From NCBI RefSeq assembly GCF_014647495.1, contig NZ_BMPH01000008.1, positions 62,001 through 126,000 on the forward strand: a stretch of DNA of 64,000 nucleotides, written 5' to 3'. The notes under the pieces were generated by a model. It ran no database searches. It saw only the letters and a list, made by a program, of their open reading frames with translations, and was not told the origin of the DNA. A program made the position numbers and the translations under genes. How positions within the stretch are numbered: position 1 is the first letter of the stretch; each line of letters starts with the position of its first letter. The stretch comes from Glutamicibacter protophormiae. GTDB taxonomy: Bacteria > Actinomycetota > Actinomycetes > Actinomycetales > Micrococcaceae. Below, piece by piece: positions 8,753 through 16,181 of this stretch.

Positions 8753-9244
8753 ATGGGCAAAAGCAACACCCAGAAAGTGTCCCCGATCCTCTCTTCGCTC
8801 TACGCAGCCGTCGCCTTCCTTTTGGAAGTCGGCTTGCTGTTTGCCGCGGCACTTGCCGCGATCGCCTACGTGCCATGGCCGACGATCCCCGCGATCCTCG
8901 TGGTAGTGGTGCCGTTGCTGGCGCTCTGGTCGGTGTTCTTCTCGCCGAAAGCCGTCGTCAGGCTGCGCCTGCGCACCAGGCTGACGCTGATCCACCTGAT
9001 TTACCTCATCGGTGCCTACGTGCTCTGGCTGAGCATCGACCGGTCGTTCACCGAACAGTCGCAGATCTGGGCCATCGCCATGCTCGCGCTCACCGGCGTG
9101 AGCGCGATCCTGATCCTCGCCACCGGCGGCTACGTCGTGCCGCACGACCGCAGCAAACCCCAGCCCCAGGCCCAGCCGGTGGCTGTGGGCACCCAGCCGG
9201 CGCAGTCGCCAGCGCCAGCCCGCGGACGTCGCGCCGCACGCTGA
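8753..9244 (+). CDS. Small membrane protein, DUF2568-like
   Basis: 163 residues from the ATG at 8753; an in-frame start at 8633 lies close to the ssrA terminator and is unlikely. Four hydrophobic segments occur in the first 125 residues (VAFLLEVGLLFAAALAAIAY, IPAILVVVVPLLALWSVFF, LIHLIYLIGAYVLWL, WAIAMLALTGVSAILIL). The SPKA segment after the second helix resembles the DUF2568/YrdB family, of unknown function. A Pro/Gln/Ala-rich tail ends RGRRAAR. The gene stands alone between ssrA and a shared terminator. Confidence 0.7.
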   Translation: MGKSNTQKVSPILSSLYAAVAFLLEVGLLFAAALAAIAYVPWPTIPAILVVVVPLLALWSVFFSPKAVVRLRLRTRLTLIHLIYLIGAYVLWLSIDRSFTEQSQIWAIAMLALTGVSAILILATGGYVVPHDRSKPQPQAQPVAVGTQPAQSPAPARGRRAAR

Positions 9245-9268
9245 GCCGCGCAACACGAGAACCTAAAG

Positions 9269-9311
9269 AGCAGGAGCCAGGCCCGACGGGCCTGGCTCCT
9301 GCTGATTAACT
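9269..9311. terminator. Bidirectional terminator between convergent genes
   Basis: A perfect 16-bp stem, AGCAGGAGCCAGGCCC and its complement, with a three-base loop (9269-9303). It lies between the rightward DUF2568-like gene and the leftward crcB pair and can serve both. Tails are weakly T-rich, as is usual in high-G+C actinobacteria. Confidence 0.85.
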
Positions 9312-9326
9312 GGCCGACCGGCCACG

Positions 9327-9704
9327 CTACAGCCGTGCGGCGGCCAGCAGTCCGAGCCCGGCGGCCGCGAGGGCCCCGAGCAGGGTGCCGAAAGCATTGA
9401 CCGCGCTGGCTGCCGGCTTGCCGGCCTGCAGCAATCGCACCGTTTCGATGCTGGCGGTGGAGAAGGTCGTGTAGCCGCCCAGGAAGCCCGTTCCGACGGC
9501 GAGCTGCCACGACTCGGGGAACAGTCGTCCGGCGACCAGGCCGGTGAGCAGGCCCAGCAAGAACGAGCCGCTGAGGTTGACGAGAATCGTTCCCCACGGC
9601 AGGGCGCCGGAAAGGCGCGAGGCGACCAGCCCGTCCAGCGCGTAGCGGGCACAGGCGCCGAGGCCGCCGCACAGGCTCAGCACGAGAAACAGCATGGCGG
9701 TCAT
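9327..9704 (-). CDS. crcB: Fluoride channel subunit CrcB/Fluc (second copy)
   Basis: 125 residues; the ATG at 9704 overlaps the stop of the upstream crcB by four bases (ATGA). Four hydrophobic helices are visible, with the family motif GTGFLGGYTTFSTAS and the pore Asn in ILVNLSGSFLLGLL. Fluc proteins are small dual-topology F- channels. Two adjacent copies, as here, usually form an obligate antiparallel heterodimer. It is the last gene of the leftward operon ending at the terminator at 9269. Confidence 0.92.
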   Translation of the reverse strand: MTAMLFLVLSLCGGLGACARYALDGLVASRLSGALPWGTILVNLSGSFLLGLLTGLVAGRLFPESWQLAVGTGFLGGYTTFSTASIETVRLLQAGKPAASAVNAFGTLLGALAAAGLGLLAAARL

Positions 9705-10174
9705 CGGGAGGCCTCCCCGGACGCATTGCGGCGGGTGCGAGCGGCACCGAGCAGGATGCCGCACCAGCTGGCCGCCGCACCCAGCACGATGCTGCCCAGC
9801 GCATACAAGGCTCCGAGGCCGGCGGATCCTGTGCCCAGCAGCAGCGCGCCGTCCACCGCGAGGGTGCTGTAGGTGGTGAAGCCGCCCATGAACCCGGTGC
9901 CCAGCAGCAGCCGCATCCGCCGCGCACGGCCGGGGCTGCCTCCGAAGCGGCCCAGGGATTCGAGCAGCAGGCCGAGCAGCAGCGCGCCGAGGATGTTCAC
10001 GGCGAAGGTGGCGGTCGGAAAGCCCTGCTGCGAAGGGAGCAGCAGATTCACGGCCTCGCGCCCCGCGGTCCCGGCCGCGCCGCCGAGGAACACCAGCAGC
10101 AGATGGCCCGGACGCAGGTGCGCCCGGCGCCGTACGGTGTTTTCGGGGTCCGGCTGGGGGAGGTCTCGGTTCAT
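9701..10174 (-). CDS. crcB: Fluoride channel subunit CrcB/Fluc (first copy)
   Basis: 157 residues, ATG at 10174. A polar N-terminus of about 25 residues precedes four hydrophobic helices. The conserved segments are GTAGREAVN, TFAVNILGALLLGLL (pore Asn) and GTGFMGGFTTYSTLAV. It is the partner of the overlapping downstream copy. No fluoride riboswitch is apparent before it: the gap to the universal stress gene is only 65 bases. Confidence 0.9.
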   Translation of the reverse strand: MNRDLPQPDPENTVRRRAHLRPGHLLLVFLGGAAGTAGREAVNLLLPSQQGFPTATFAVNILGALLLGLLLESLGRFGGSPGRARRMRLLLGTGFMGGFTTYSTLAVDGALLLGTGSAGLGALYALGSIVLGAAASWCGILLGAARTRRNASGEASR

Positions 10175-10239
10175 TGGTCAGCATTCGTCGGTTGCGGATA
10201 GCGGGACAGGGCGGCGCCCGGCTCTGGCAATTCCCCGGT

Positions 10240-10716
10240 TCAGGGGTGCTGCGCGGCGGGCACCACGAGTACCGGGAGCAGCTGGCACCGGGCGAGCTGG
10301 GCCGCCACCGAGCCGCCGAGCAGTTCGTGCAGCGAGGTGCGCAGCGAGGGACGGCGGGCGCCGACCACGATCATCCGCGCCCCGAGCCGCTCGGCCAGGG
10401 CGGACAGCTCAGCGCTGGGGTTCCCGGCCAGCGCGTGGGTCCGCCAGACCACCGCCAGCGGTTCCAGGATCGTTGCGAGATCCCGGCGGAGCAATTCGGG
10501 AAACGGCTGGACATCCTGGTCCTGCACCTCGGGGTCGATGGGCGCCGAGCGCACCGTGCCGTCGGCGAGCCGCTGCACGGTGTAGCGGGCGGGGTCGACC
10601 CAGGCGCAGTGCAGTTCTGCGCCCAGCTGCTCCGCCAGCGCCGTGGCCTGGGCCGCTGCGGCCAAATCCTGCTCCGGGCAGACGCCGAGCAACAGCACGC
10701 CGGGGCGGTCCGTCAT
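10240..10716 (-). CDS. Universal stress protein, UspA family
   Basis: 158 residues from the ATG at 10716, preceded by CAGGAG. A single Usp domain begins VLLLGVCPEQD and ends with GARMIVVGARRPSLRTSLHE then LLGGSVAAQLA and LPVLVVP. This matches the G-x2-G-x9-G-(S/T) ATP-binding pattern only loosely (Gly-Ala-Arg-Arg in place of Gly-x-x-Gly), so nucleotide binding is uncertain. It is cotranscribed with the DtxR-like regulator and crcB. Its precise role is unknown. Confidence 0.82.
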   Translation of the reverse strand: MTDRPGVLLLGVCPEQDLAAAAQATALAEQLGAELHCAWVDPARYTVQRLADGTVRSAPIDPEVQDQDVQPFPELLRRDLATILEPLAVVWRTHALAGNPSAELSALAERLGARMIVVGARRPSLRTSLHELLGGSVAAQLARCQLLPVLVVPAAQHP

Positions 10717-10797
10717 GGCATGCTCCTGTCTGCCGGGGTTCTGGCACCATTTTTGCACATGGACCGGGGCGCCGTGGCGGCCGGCCGGGCGTCGGGC

Positions 10798-11424
10798 TCA
10801 GGCCGGGCGCACCCACACCAGCGAGGCCTCCAGGTAGTTCAGCTGGTGCGGCAGGGTGATCGCCGCGCCGGGCACCAGCCCCTGGTCTTTGGCACGGCGC
10901 AGGAAGTCGGGGTCCTCGTCGCTGATCCGGTCCACGATCGCGGTGCGGCCGGTGAAGCGGTCAAGGCGCACCGCCCGGCTGGCCGGCAGGGTGCCGTCGG
11001 CCGCGGGGATCGCGTCCCCGTGCGGGTCGCGCCGCGGGCGGCCCAGGCGCTCATCCAACGCGTCGATGAAGCGGTCGGTCACGGTGTGCTCCAGCGCCTC
11101 GGCCTCGTCGTGCACCTCGTCCCAGCCGTAGCCCAGCTCGTCGCGCAGGAAGGTCTCCAGCAGCCGGTGGCGGCGCACCATGCGCAGGGCCTCGCGGCGC
11201 CCGGCCTCGCTGAGCGTGATCGCCCCGCGTGGCACGTGGTGCACCAGCGACTTCGCCGCCAGCTTCTGCACCATCGGGGTCGCCGAGGCGGGCGACAGGC
11301 CCAGCTGGTCGGCCAGCGCGCCGGTGCTCACCTGCGTGTCCTCCCACTCGGTGAGCAGGTACAGCGCCTTGAGGTAGTCCTCCTCGCTGGCGGTCAGCGC
11401 GCGCGGATCGCGGTTGCGGGGCAT
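10798..11424 (-). CDS. DtxR/MntR-family metal-dependent transcriptional regulator
   Basis: 208 residues. The N-terminal winged helix (ASEEDYLKALYLLTEW, STGALADQLGLSPASATPMV, LVHHVPRGAITLSEAGRR) is followed by the dimerisation and metal-binding domain with H-R-LLETFL, E-x-x-H-D-E-A-E-x-LEH and a C-terminal FeoA/SH3-like part (GLVPGAAITLPHQL). Family members repress iron or manganese uptake genes with Fe2+ or Mn2+ as corepressor. The metal cannot be settled from sequence, and no uptake gene is adjacent. It follows hisN with a 6-base gap. Confidence 0.9.
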   Translation of the reverse strand: MPRNRDPRALTASEEDYLKALYLLTEWEDTQVSTGALADQLGLSPASATPMVQKLAAKSLVHHVPRGAITLSEAGRREALRMVRRHRLLETFLRDELGYGWDEVHDEAEALEHTVTDRFIDALDERLGRPRRDPHGDAIPAADGTLPASRAVRLDRFTGRTAIVDRISDEDPDFLRRAKDQGLVPGAAITLPHQLNYLEASLVWVRPA

Positions 11425-11430
11425 GGGCGG

Positions 11431-12234
11431 CTAGCGGTTCAGGTAGGGGAGGATCGCTTCGTGCAGGCGGCCGTTGCTGGCCAGCGCGTTGCCGCCGTGG
11501 CAGCCCTCGACTCCGGCGACGGAGGTGAAACGGCCTCCGGCCTCGCGCACCACCGGCACCAGTGCGGCCATGTCGTAGAGCTCCAGCTCGGGTTCGAACG
11601 CGGCGTCCACCGCGCCCTCGGCCAGCAGCGCATAGGAGTAGAAGTCGCCGTAGCCGCGGGTGCGCCAGGCGGTGGTGAGCAGGTCCAGCAGCCCGTCGAG
11701 CTTGCCGGCGTCCTTCCAGCCGTTCAGCGACGCGTAGGACAGCGACGCGTCGGACAGCTCGCTCACCCCGGAAACGCGGATCTGCCGGGTGGCGGTGGAG
11801 CCGACCTCGGCGCCCGGCTCGGTGACGAACGCACCCAGCCCGGTGGCCGCATGCCAGCGGCGGGCCAGCGCGGGGGAGGAAACGACACCGAGCACCGGTT
11901 CGTCGTCGACGAGCAGCGCGATCAGCGTCGCCCAGACCGGAACGCGGCGCACGAAGTTCTTGGTCCCATCGATCGGGTCGATGACCCAGCGGCGCGAGGA
12001 GTCCCCGTGCACGCCGAACTCCTCGCCGAGCACGGAGTCCCCGGGGCGGTGCTCGGCCAGCTGGTCCAGGATCAGCTGCTCGGCGCCGCGGTCGGCGTCG
12101 GAGACCGGGGTCATGTCCGGCTTGGTTTCGACCAGGAGGTCGTTGGCGCCGTAGCGGGCCAGGGTGAACGCGTCGACCTTGTCGGCCAGCGCGAGGGCGA
12201 ACTTCAGGTCCTGCTGCAGGGTGTATTCAGCCAT
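11431..12234 (-). CDS. hisN: Histidinol-phosphatase, inositol monophosphatase family
   Basis: 267 residues. The Mg2+-dependent phosphatase motifs are visible: GEEFG (about 71-75), WVIDPIDGTKNFVRRVPVW (about 83-101) and a later metal Asp in YDMAALVPVVREAGG. KPDMTPVSDADRGAE matches the substrate-side segment. Actinobacteria use this family for the histidinol-phosphate step of histidine synthesis. Other activities (inositol or PAP phosphatase) cannot be excluded, but position beside aroA and rsgA is the usual hisN context. Confidence 0.85.
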   Translation of the reverse strand: MAEYTLQQDLKFALALADKVDAFTLARYGANDLLVETKPDMTPVSDADRGAEQLILDQLAEHRPGDSVLGEEFGVHGDSSRRWVIDPIDGTKNFVRRVPVWATLIALLVDDEPVLGVVSSPALARRWHAATGLGAFVTEPGAEVGSTATRQIRVSGVSELSDASLSYASLNGWKDAGKLDGLLDLLTTAWRTRGYGDFYSYALLAEGAVDAAFEPELELYDMAALVPVVREAGGRFTSVAGVEGCHGGNALASNGRLHEAILPYLNR

Positions 12235-12246
12235 GGTGGTGCGGCG

Positions 12247-13341
12247 CTACTGCGCGCCGAGCTCCTTTTCGTGCGTAGTTTCCTCGGTGGTGACCAGCCG
12301 GCGGTAGGAGGCCAGCCGGGCGGCGGCCTGGGCGCCGGTGGATTCGTCGTCGGCCCAGGCCTGCAGCGCGCAGCCGGCCTCGCCGGCGGCGTGGGTGCAG
12401 CCGCGCGGGCAGCCGGTGGCGATGTCGGCCAGGTCCTCGAAGGCGGCCAGGATGTTCTCCGGGTCCACCAGGCCCAGCCCGAAGGAGCGGATGCCCGGGG
12501 TGTCGATCAGCCAGGAGCCGGGGGTCTCGCCCAGGCGCAGCGCGAGCGCGTTGGACGAGGTATGCCGCCCGCGCCCGGTCACGGCGTTGACGTGCCCGGT
12601 GGCGCGTTGCGCGCCGGTCAGCGCGTTGACCAGGGTGGACTTGCCCACCCCCGAATGGCCCAGCACCACCGAGACGCAGCCGGCGAGCAGGCTCTGCAGC
12701 TGCTCCAGTGCGGCGGCGTCCAGCCGGGCGCTGGCCCCGTCGGCGCTGCGCGCGTCGATGCCGGAGGCTTCCGCATCGGTGGTGCGCGAGATGACCACCG
12801 GCAGCTCCAGGCCCTCGTAGTGGGCCAGGAATTCGGCCGGGTCGGCGACGTCGGCCTTGGTCACGCAGAGCACCGGCTGGATGCCGGCGTCGTAGGCGGC
12901 GACCAGCGCGCGGTCCACGAAGCCGGTGCGGGGCTCCGGATTCGCCGCGGCGACCACGATGACCAGCTTGTCCACGTTGGCCACCACCACCCGCTCGGTG
13001 GCGTCGGTGTCGTCCGCGCTGCGGCGCAGCAGCGTGCTGCGCTCCTCGATGCGCACCAGCCGCGCCAGCGTGTCCGGCTTGCCGGAGGTGTCCCCGACCA
13101 GCGCGACCAGGTCCCCGGGCACGATGGCCTGGCGGCGCAGTTCGCGGGCGCGGGCGGCGATCACGATGCGCTCGGCCGGCGTGTCCTCGTCCAGGATCGC
13201 GGTGTAGCGGCCGCGGTCCACGGTGACGATGCGCCCGATCACTGCCTTTTCATGGGCCGGGCGGTCCTTGGTGCGCGGGCGCGAGCCCTTCTTGTTCGGG
13301 CGGACGCGGACCGAGGATTCATCGTAGTCGGAGTAGCGCAT
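12247..13341 (-). CDS. rsgA: Ribosome small subunit-dependent GTPase RsgA
   Basis: 364 residues from the ATG at 13341 (MRYSDYDESSVRVRP), which overlaps the aroA stop (TGATG). RsgA is a circularly permuted GTPase that checks 30S maturation. Motif order shows the permutation: G4 VTKAD (about 185), then G1 GHSGVGKSTLVN, then G3 DTPGIRSFGL. An OB-fold precedes them, and a zinc knuckle CPRGC-THAAGEAGC lies near the C-terminus. The basic N-terminal extension (RPNKKGSRPRTKDRP) is typical of actinobacterial members. Confidence 0.95.
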   Translation of the reverse strand: MRYSDYDESSVRVRPNKKGSRPRTKDRPAHEKAVIGRIVTVDRGRYTAILDEDTPAERIVIAARARELRRQAIVPGDLVALVGDTSGKPDTLARLVRIEERSTLLRRSADDTDATERVVVANVDKLVIVVAAANPEPRTGFVDRALVAAYDAGIQPVLCVTKADVADPAEFLAHYEGLELPVVISRTTDAEASGIDARSADGASARLDAAALEQLQSLLAGCVSVVLGHSGVGKSTLVNALTGAQRATGHVNAVTGRGRHTSSNALALRLGETPGSWLIDTPGIRSFGLGLVDPENILAAFEDLADIATGCPRGCTHAAGEAGCALQAWADDESTGAQAAARLASYRRLVTTEETTHEKELGAQ

Positions 13342-14606
13342 CAGCGGGCGCCCTGCTCTGCCGCTCCGGCGGCGGTGGCGGCCATCGCCGCCCACTGCGC
13401 CGGGAAGTCCGGCATGGTCTTGGAGGTGGTGGCGATGTCCGCGACGCGGATCCCGTCGACGGCCAGGCCCAGCAGGGCTCCGGCGGTGGCCATGCGGTGG
13501 TCCTCGTAGCTGTCAAGGTCCGCCGGGCGCAGCGCGCCCGGGGTGATCTCCAGCCCGTCCCCGGTCACCTGCACCTGCGCACCCACCTTGCCCAGCTCGG
13601 CCTGCAGCGCGGCCAGCCGGTCGGTCTCGTGCCCGCGCAGGTGCCCGATGCCGGTCAACCTGCTGGGGGAGTCGGCCAGCGCGCACAGCGCGGCCAGGGT
13701 CGGGGCGAGCTCGGAGGCGTCCGCGTAGTCGATCCCGCGGATCGGCCCGGTGCCGCGCACCGTGAGCACCGAATCGGCGCCCAGCGACACCTCGGCGCCC
13801 ATGGCCGCAAGGATCTGCACCCACTTGCCGCCGACCTGGGTGGTCGCCGCAGGCCAGAACGGCACGCGCACCACGCCGCGGGTGGCCAGCGCGGCGGCCA
13901 GGAACGGCCCGGCGTTGGACAGGTCAGGTTCCACGGTGACGGTGAAGCCGGCGATCGGCCGCGGCTGCACGTGCCAGCCGCGCCCGTCCGCGTCGACCTC
14001 CAGCACCGCGCCGAGCTCGCGCAGCGTGGCCACGGTCATGGCGATGTGGTCCGGCGAGGCCAGCGGGCCCTGCGCGGCGCGCAGGCGCAGCCCGCCGGGC
14101 AGCGCCGGGCCGGCCAGCAGCAGCGCGGAGATGAACTGGGAGCTGGCCGACCCGTCGATCTGCACGGCGGCGCCGGCTTCCAGCTGCCGCGCGTCCATGG
14201 TGAAGGGCAGCATGCCTGGGGTGCCGTGGTAGGTGAAGATCACGCCCAGCTCGGCCAGGGCATCGAGCACCGGGGCCATCGGGCGCACGCGGGCGGCGGC
14301 GTCGCCGTCGAAGCGCGCCTGCGCGCCGGCCACCGCGGCCAGCGCCGGGACGAAGCGCATGACGGTGCCGGCCAGCCCGCACTGCACCTGAAGCGGCCCG
14401 GCGGACAGCCGCGCCGGGGGGACGACATGCACGGTGGTGGAGCCGTCGGCCTGCACGGTGCGCTCCAGCGCGACGCCGAAGGCCGCCAGCGCGTCGAGCA
14501 TCAGTTCGGTGTCGCGGCTGATCAGGGTGTTGTGGATCGTGGAGGGGGAGGACGCCAGGGCGGCGAGGACCAGGTACCGGTTGGTCAGCGACTTGGAAGC
14601 CGGCAC
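13341..14606 (-). CDS. aroA: 3-phosphoshikimate 1-carboxyvinyltransferase (EPSP synthase); true start probably upstream
   Basis: Catalyses the sixth shikimate step. From the GTG at 14606 there are 421 residues, but the conserved N-terminus (WWPAPFAAAPLDATVLVPAS) lies upstream in the same open frame, which runs to a stop near 14813 without any ATG, GTG or TTG. A purine-rich AGGA eight bases before an ATC codon at 14706-14708 suggests a non-canonical start there. Other motifs fit: CGLAGTVMRFVP, ASSQFISALLL, LRGHETDRLAAL, DSYEDHRM. The usual P-G-S-K-S is P-A-S-K-S here. First gene of the leftward operon with rsgA and hisN. Confidence 0.93.
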   Translation of the reverse strand: MPASKSLTNRYLVLAALASSPSTIHNTLISRDTELMLDALAAFGVALERTVQADGSTTVHVVPPARLSAGPLQVQCGLAGTVMRFVPALAAVAGAQARFDGDAAARVRPMAPVLDALAELGVIFTYHGTPGMLPFTMDARQLEAGAAVQIDGSASSQFISALLLAGPALPGGLRLRAAQGPLASPDHIAMTVATLRELGAVLEVDADGRGWHVQPRPIAGFTVTVEPDLSNAGPFLAAALATRGVVRVPFWPAATTQVGGKWVQILAAMGAEVSLGADSVLTVRGTGPIRGIDYADASELAPTLAALCALADSPSRLTGIGHLRGHETDRLAALQAELGKVGAQVQVTGDGLEITPGALRPADLDSYEDHRMATAGALLGLAVDGIRVADIATTSKTMPDFPAQWAAMAATAAGAAEQGAR

Positions 14607-14827
14607 CAGGACCGTCGCGTCCAGCGGCGCGGCGGCGAAGGGGGCGGGCCACCACCGGGGCTCGACCGGATGCGAAGGGGTGGTTCCAGTGCTGGGTGCG
14701 GTGTTGATTGGGCTGATCCTAACTGTGAGGCCTGGTTGCTGCGGCGTCGGAGCACAAGATGTTCTGGCGCCTGCCGGGGCGTTCCTCGCCCCGTCCCGCC
14801 TGCTTAAATCCTAGCCGAGATCGGCGC

Positions 14828-14855
14828 GGGAATAAGGTTTGGACGCCGTTCGTTG
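14828..14855 (+). promoter_or_regulatory. SigR-type autoregulatory promoter
   Basis: GGGAAT (14828-14833), an 18-base spacer and GTTG (14852-14855) match the SigR/SigH consensus GGAAT-N18-GTT. It sits upstream of the sigR-rsrA pair, as in other actinobacteria where SigR drives its own operon. The expected start of transcription, 6-10 bases after GTT, falls on or beside an in-frame GTG at 14864. Confidence 0.78.
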
Positions 14856-14980
14856 AACCGAGTGTGACGACGATTGAAGACATCAGCACCGTGGCGGGCG
14901 CCGGCGGCGCAGTGCAGGGCACGCAGCGCCCGGGCCGCACCCTGCCCGGAAACTCCGCGCAGCGCGTAGACTCGAGGGCG

Positions 14981-15628
14981 ATGACTAACGAGAGTGTGGA
15001 CGCGAACCTTCCCGATGCGGGCGCCGAGTCCGAGGCGCAGCGCCGCGAGCGTTTCGAGCGGGACGCCCTGGTCTACGTGGACCAGCTGTATTCCGCCGCG
15101 CTGCGCATGGCGCGCAACCCGTCGGATGCCGAGGACCTGGTCCAAGAGGCCTACACGAAGGCGTATTCGGCCTTCCACCAGTACAAGCCCGGCACGAACC
15201 TCAAGGCCTGGCTGTACCGGATCCTGACCAACACCTACATCAACCTGTACCGCAAGCGCCAGCGCGAACCGCTGCGCACCAGCACGGACACGGTGGAGGA
15301 CTGGCAGATGGCTCAGGCGATGGAGCATTCGCCCACGGGCCTGCGCTCGGCCGAGGTCGAGGCGCTGGACCACCTTCCGGATTCCGATGTGAAGGCGGCC
15401 CTGCAGTCCATTGGCGAGGATTTCCGCCTGGCGGTGTATTTCGTCGACGTCGAGGGCTTCAGCTACAAGGAAGCCTCGGAGATCCTCGGGGCGCCGATCG
15501 GCACGGTGATGTCGCGGCTGCACCGTGGACGCAAGCAACTGAGGGAACTGCTGGCGGACTACGCCGCAGAACGCGGAATCCAGGCGGCGGCCAAGCCCGC
15601 AGCCAAGGTCGATGGAGGGACGAAGTAA
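14981..15628 (+). CDS. sigR: ECF RNA polymerase sigma factor SigR/SigH (thiol-oxidative stress)
   Basis: 215 residues from the ATG at 14981. Region 2 ([20 protein letters not shown] then [10 protein letters not shown]) and region 4 ([20 protein letters not shown] then [16 protein letters not shown]) are plain. SigR is held by the zinc anti-sigma factor RsrA, released on disulfide stress, and directs thioredoxin, mycothiol and protease genes. The next gene is that anti-sigma factor, one base after the stop. The frame stays open upstream, and an in-frame GTG at 14864 would give a 39-residue longer form like the SigR' isoform known from Streptomyces. Confidence 0.93.
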   Translation: MTNESVDANLPDAGAESEAQRRERFERDALVYVDQLYSAALRMARNPSDAEDLVQEAYTKAYSAFHQYKPGTNLKAWLYRILTNTYINLYRKRQREPLRTSTDTVEDWQMAQAMEHSPTGLRSAEVEALDHLPDSDVKAALQSIGEDFRLAVYFVDVEGFSYKEASEILGAPIGTVMSRLHRGRKQLRELLADYAAERGIQAAAKPAAKVDGGTK

Positions 15629-15629
15629 G

Positions 15630-15890
15630 ATGGACTGCAATTCTTTGGGGGACTGCTCCGACGCGCGCATCGTGCGCATCTACGAGTACCTCGACGGCGC
15701 CCTCACCCTGGCCGACCTGAAAGAGGTCAAGGCCCATCTGGACCACTGCCCCGAGTGCACCGAGCAGTACGACCTGGAGTGCATCATCCGCTCGGTGGTG
15801 CGACGCAGCTGCCAGGAGCATGCCCCGGAGCAGCTCAAGGCGAACATCATCACCCGGATCTCGCAGATCAGGATCGAATCCGGCCACTAG
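15630..15890 (+). CDS. rsrA: Redox-sensing zinc anti-sigma factor, RsrA type
   Basis: 86 residues from the ATG at 15630, with GGAGGG 9 bases upstream inside the end of sigR; an in-frame ATG at 15612 is less likely. The ZAS motif H-x3-C-x2-C is at His36, Cys40 and Cys43 (HLDHCPEC), with further cysteines at 3, 9, 51 and 61. In RsrA, oxidation forms a disulfide between an N-terminal Cys and a ZAS Cys, expels zinc and frees SigR; Cys9 and Cys43 are the likely pair here. One base separates it from sigR. Confidence 0.92.
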   Translation: MDCNSLGDCSDARIVRIYEYLDGALTLADLKEVKAHLDHCPECTEQYDLECIIRSVVRRSCQEHAPEQLKANIITRISQIRIESGH

Positions 15891-15922
15891 CACCCGGCGC
15901 GCCACACCGGCGACCATGGAAA

Positions 15923-15966
15923 GAACCCCGTATCGCTCGAAATGCTTCGAGTGGTACGGGGTTCTT
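15923..15966. terminator. Bidirectional terminator between rsrA and bL37
   Basis: GAACCCCGTA pairs with TACGGGGTTC, with an inner CTCGAA/TTCGAG stem, spanning 15923-15964 and followed by TTCG on the plus strand and TCTTTCC on the minus strand. It separates convergent rsrA and the small ribosomal protein gene. Confidence 0.75.
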
Positions 15967-15982
15967 CGTCTGTTCGCTTCGC

Positions 15983-16057
15983 TTAGCTGTTTGGGCGCTT
16001 GCCGTGGTTGGCACCGCCACGCTTGCGATCGCGACGCTTACGAGCGCGCTTCGACAT
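15983..16057 (-). CDS. 50S ribosomal protein bL37
   Basis: A 24-codon gene. The minus strand reads MSKRARKRRDRKRGG then ANHGKRPNS and a TAA stop, preceded by AGGAG four bases from the ATG at 16057. The sequence (poly-basic, ending ANHGKRPN) matches the very short actinobacterial ribosomal protein first seen in mycobacterial 50S structures. Many pipelines miss it because of its size. It lies between rsrA and an SGNH-like gene and is probably transcribed from just upstream (16060-16100). Confidence 0.85.
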   Translation of the reverse strand: MSKRARKRRDRKRGGANHGKRPNS

Positions 16058-16181
16058 GGTGACTCCTAGAGGGATCATTACAAACTGCTCGATGGGTTTC
16101 GAGCCGACTAATAGTCTTTCACATTCCGGTGGCAAAAGCCTAACGGGCCCCGCGGACGCCGGGTCGCGCCGGGCGGTGCCG

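Noticed and set aside
10174-13509. Open frame of 1111 codons on the plus strand
   Set aside because: It is antisense to the usp, dtxR-like, hisN and rsgA genes. Its composition is low-complexity Gly/Arg/Ala/Val, as expected from codon bias on the other strand.
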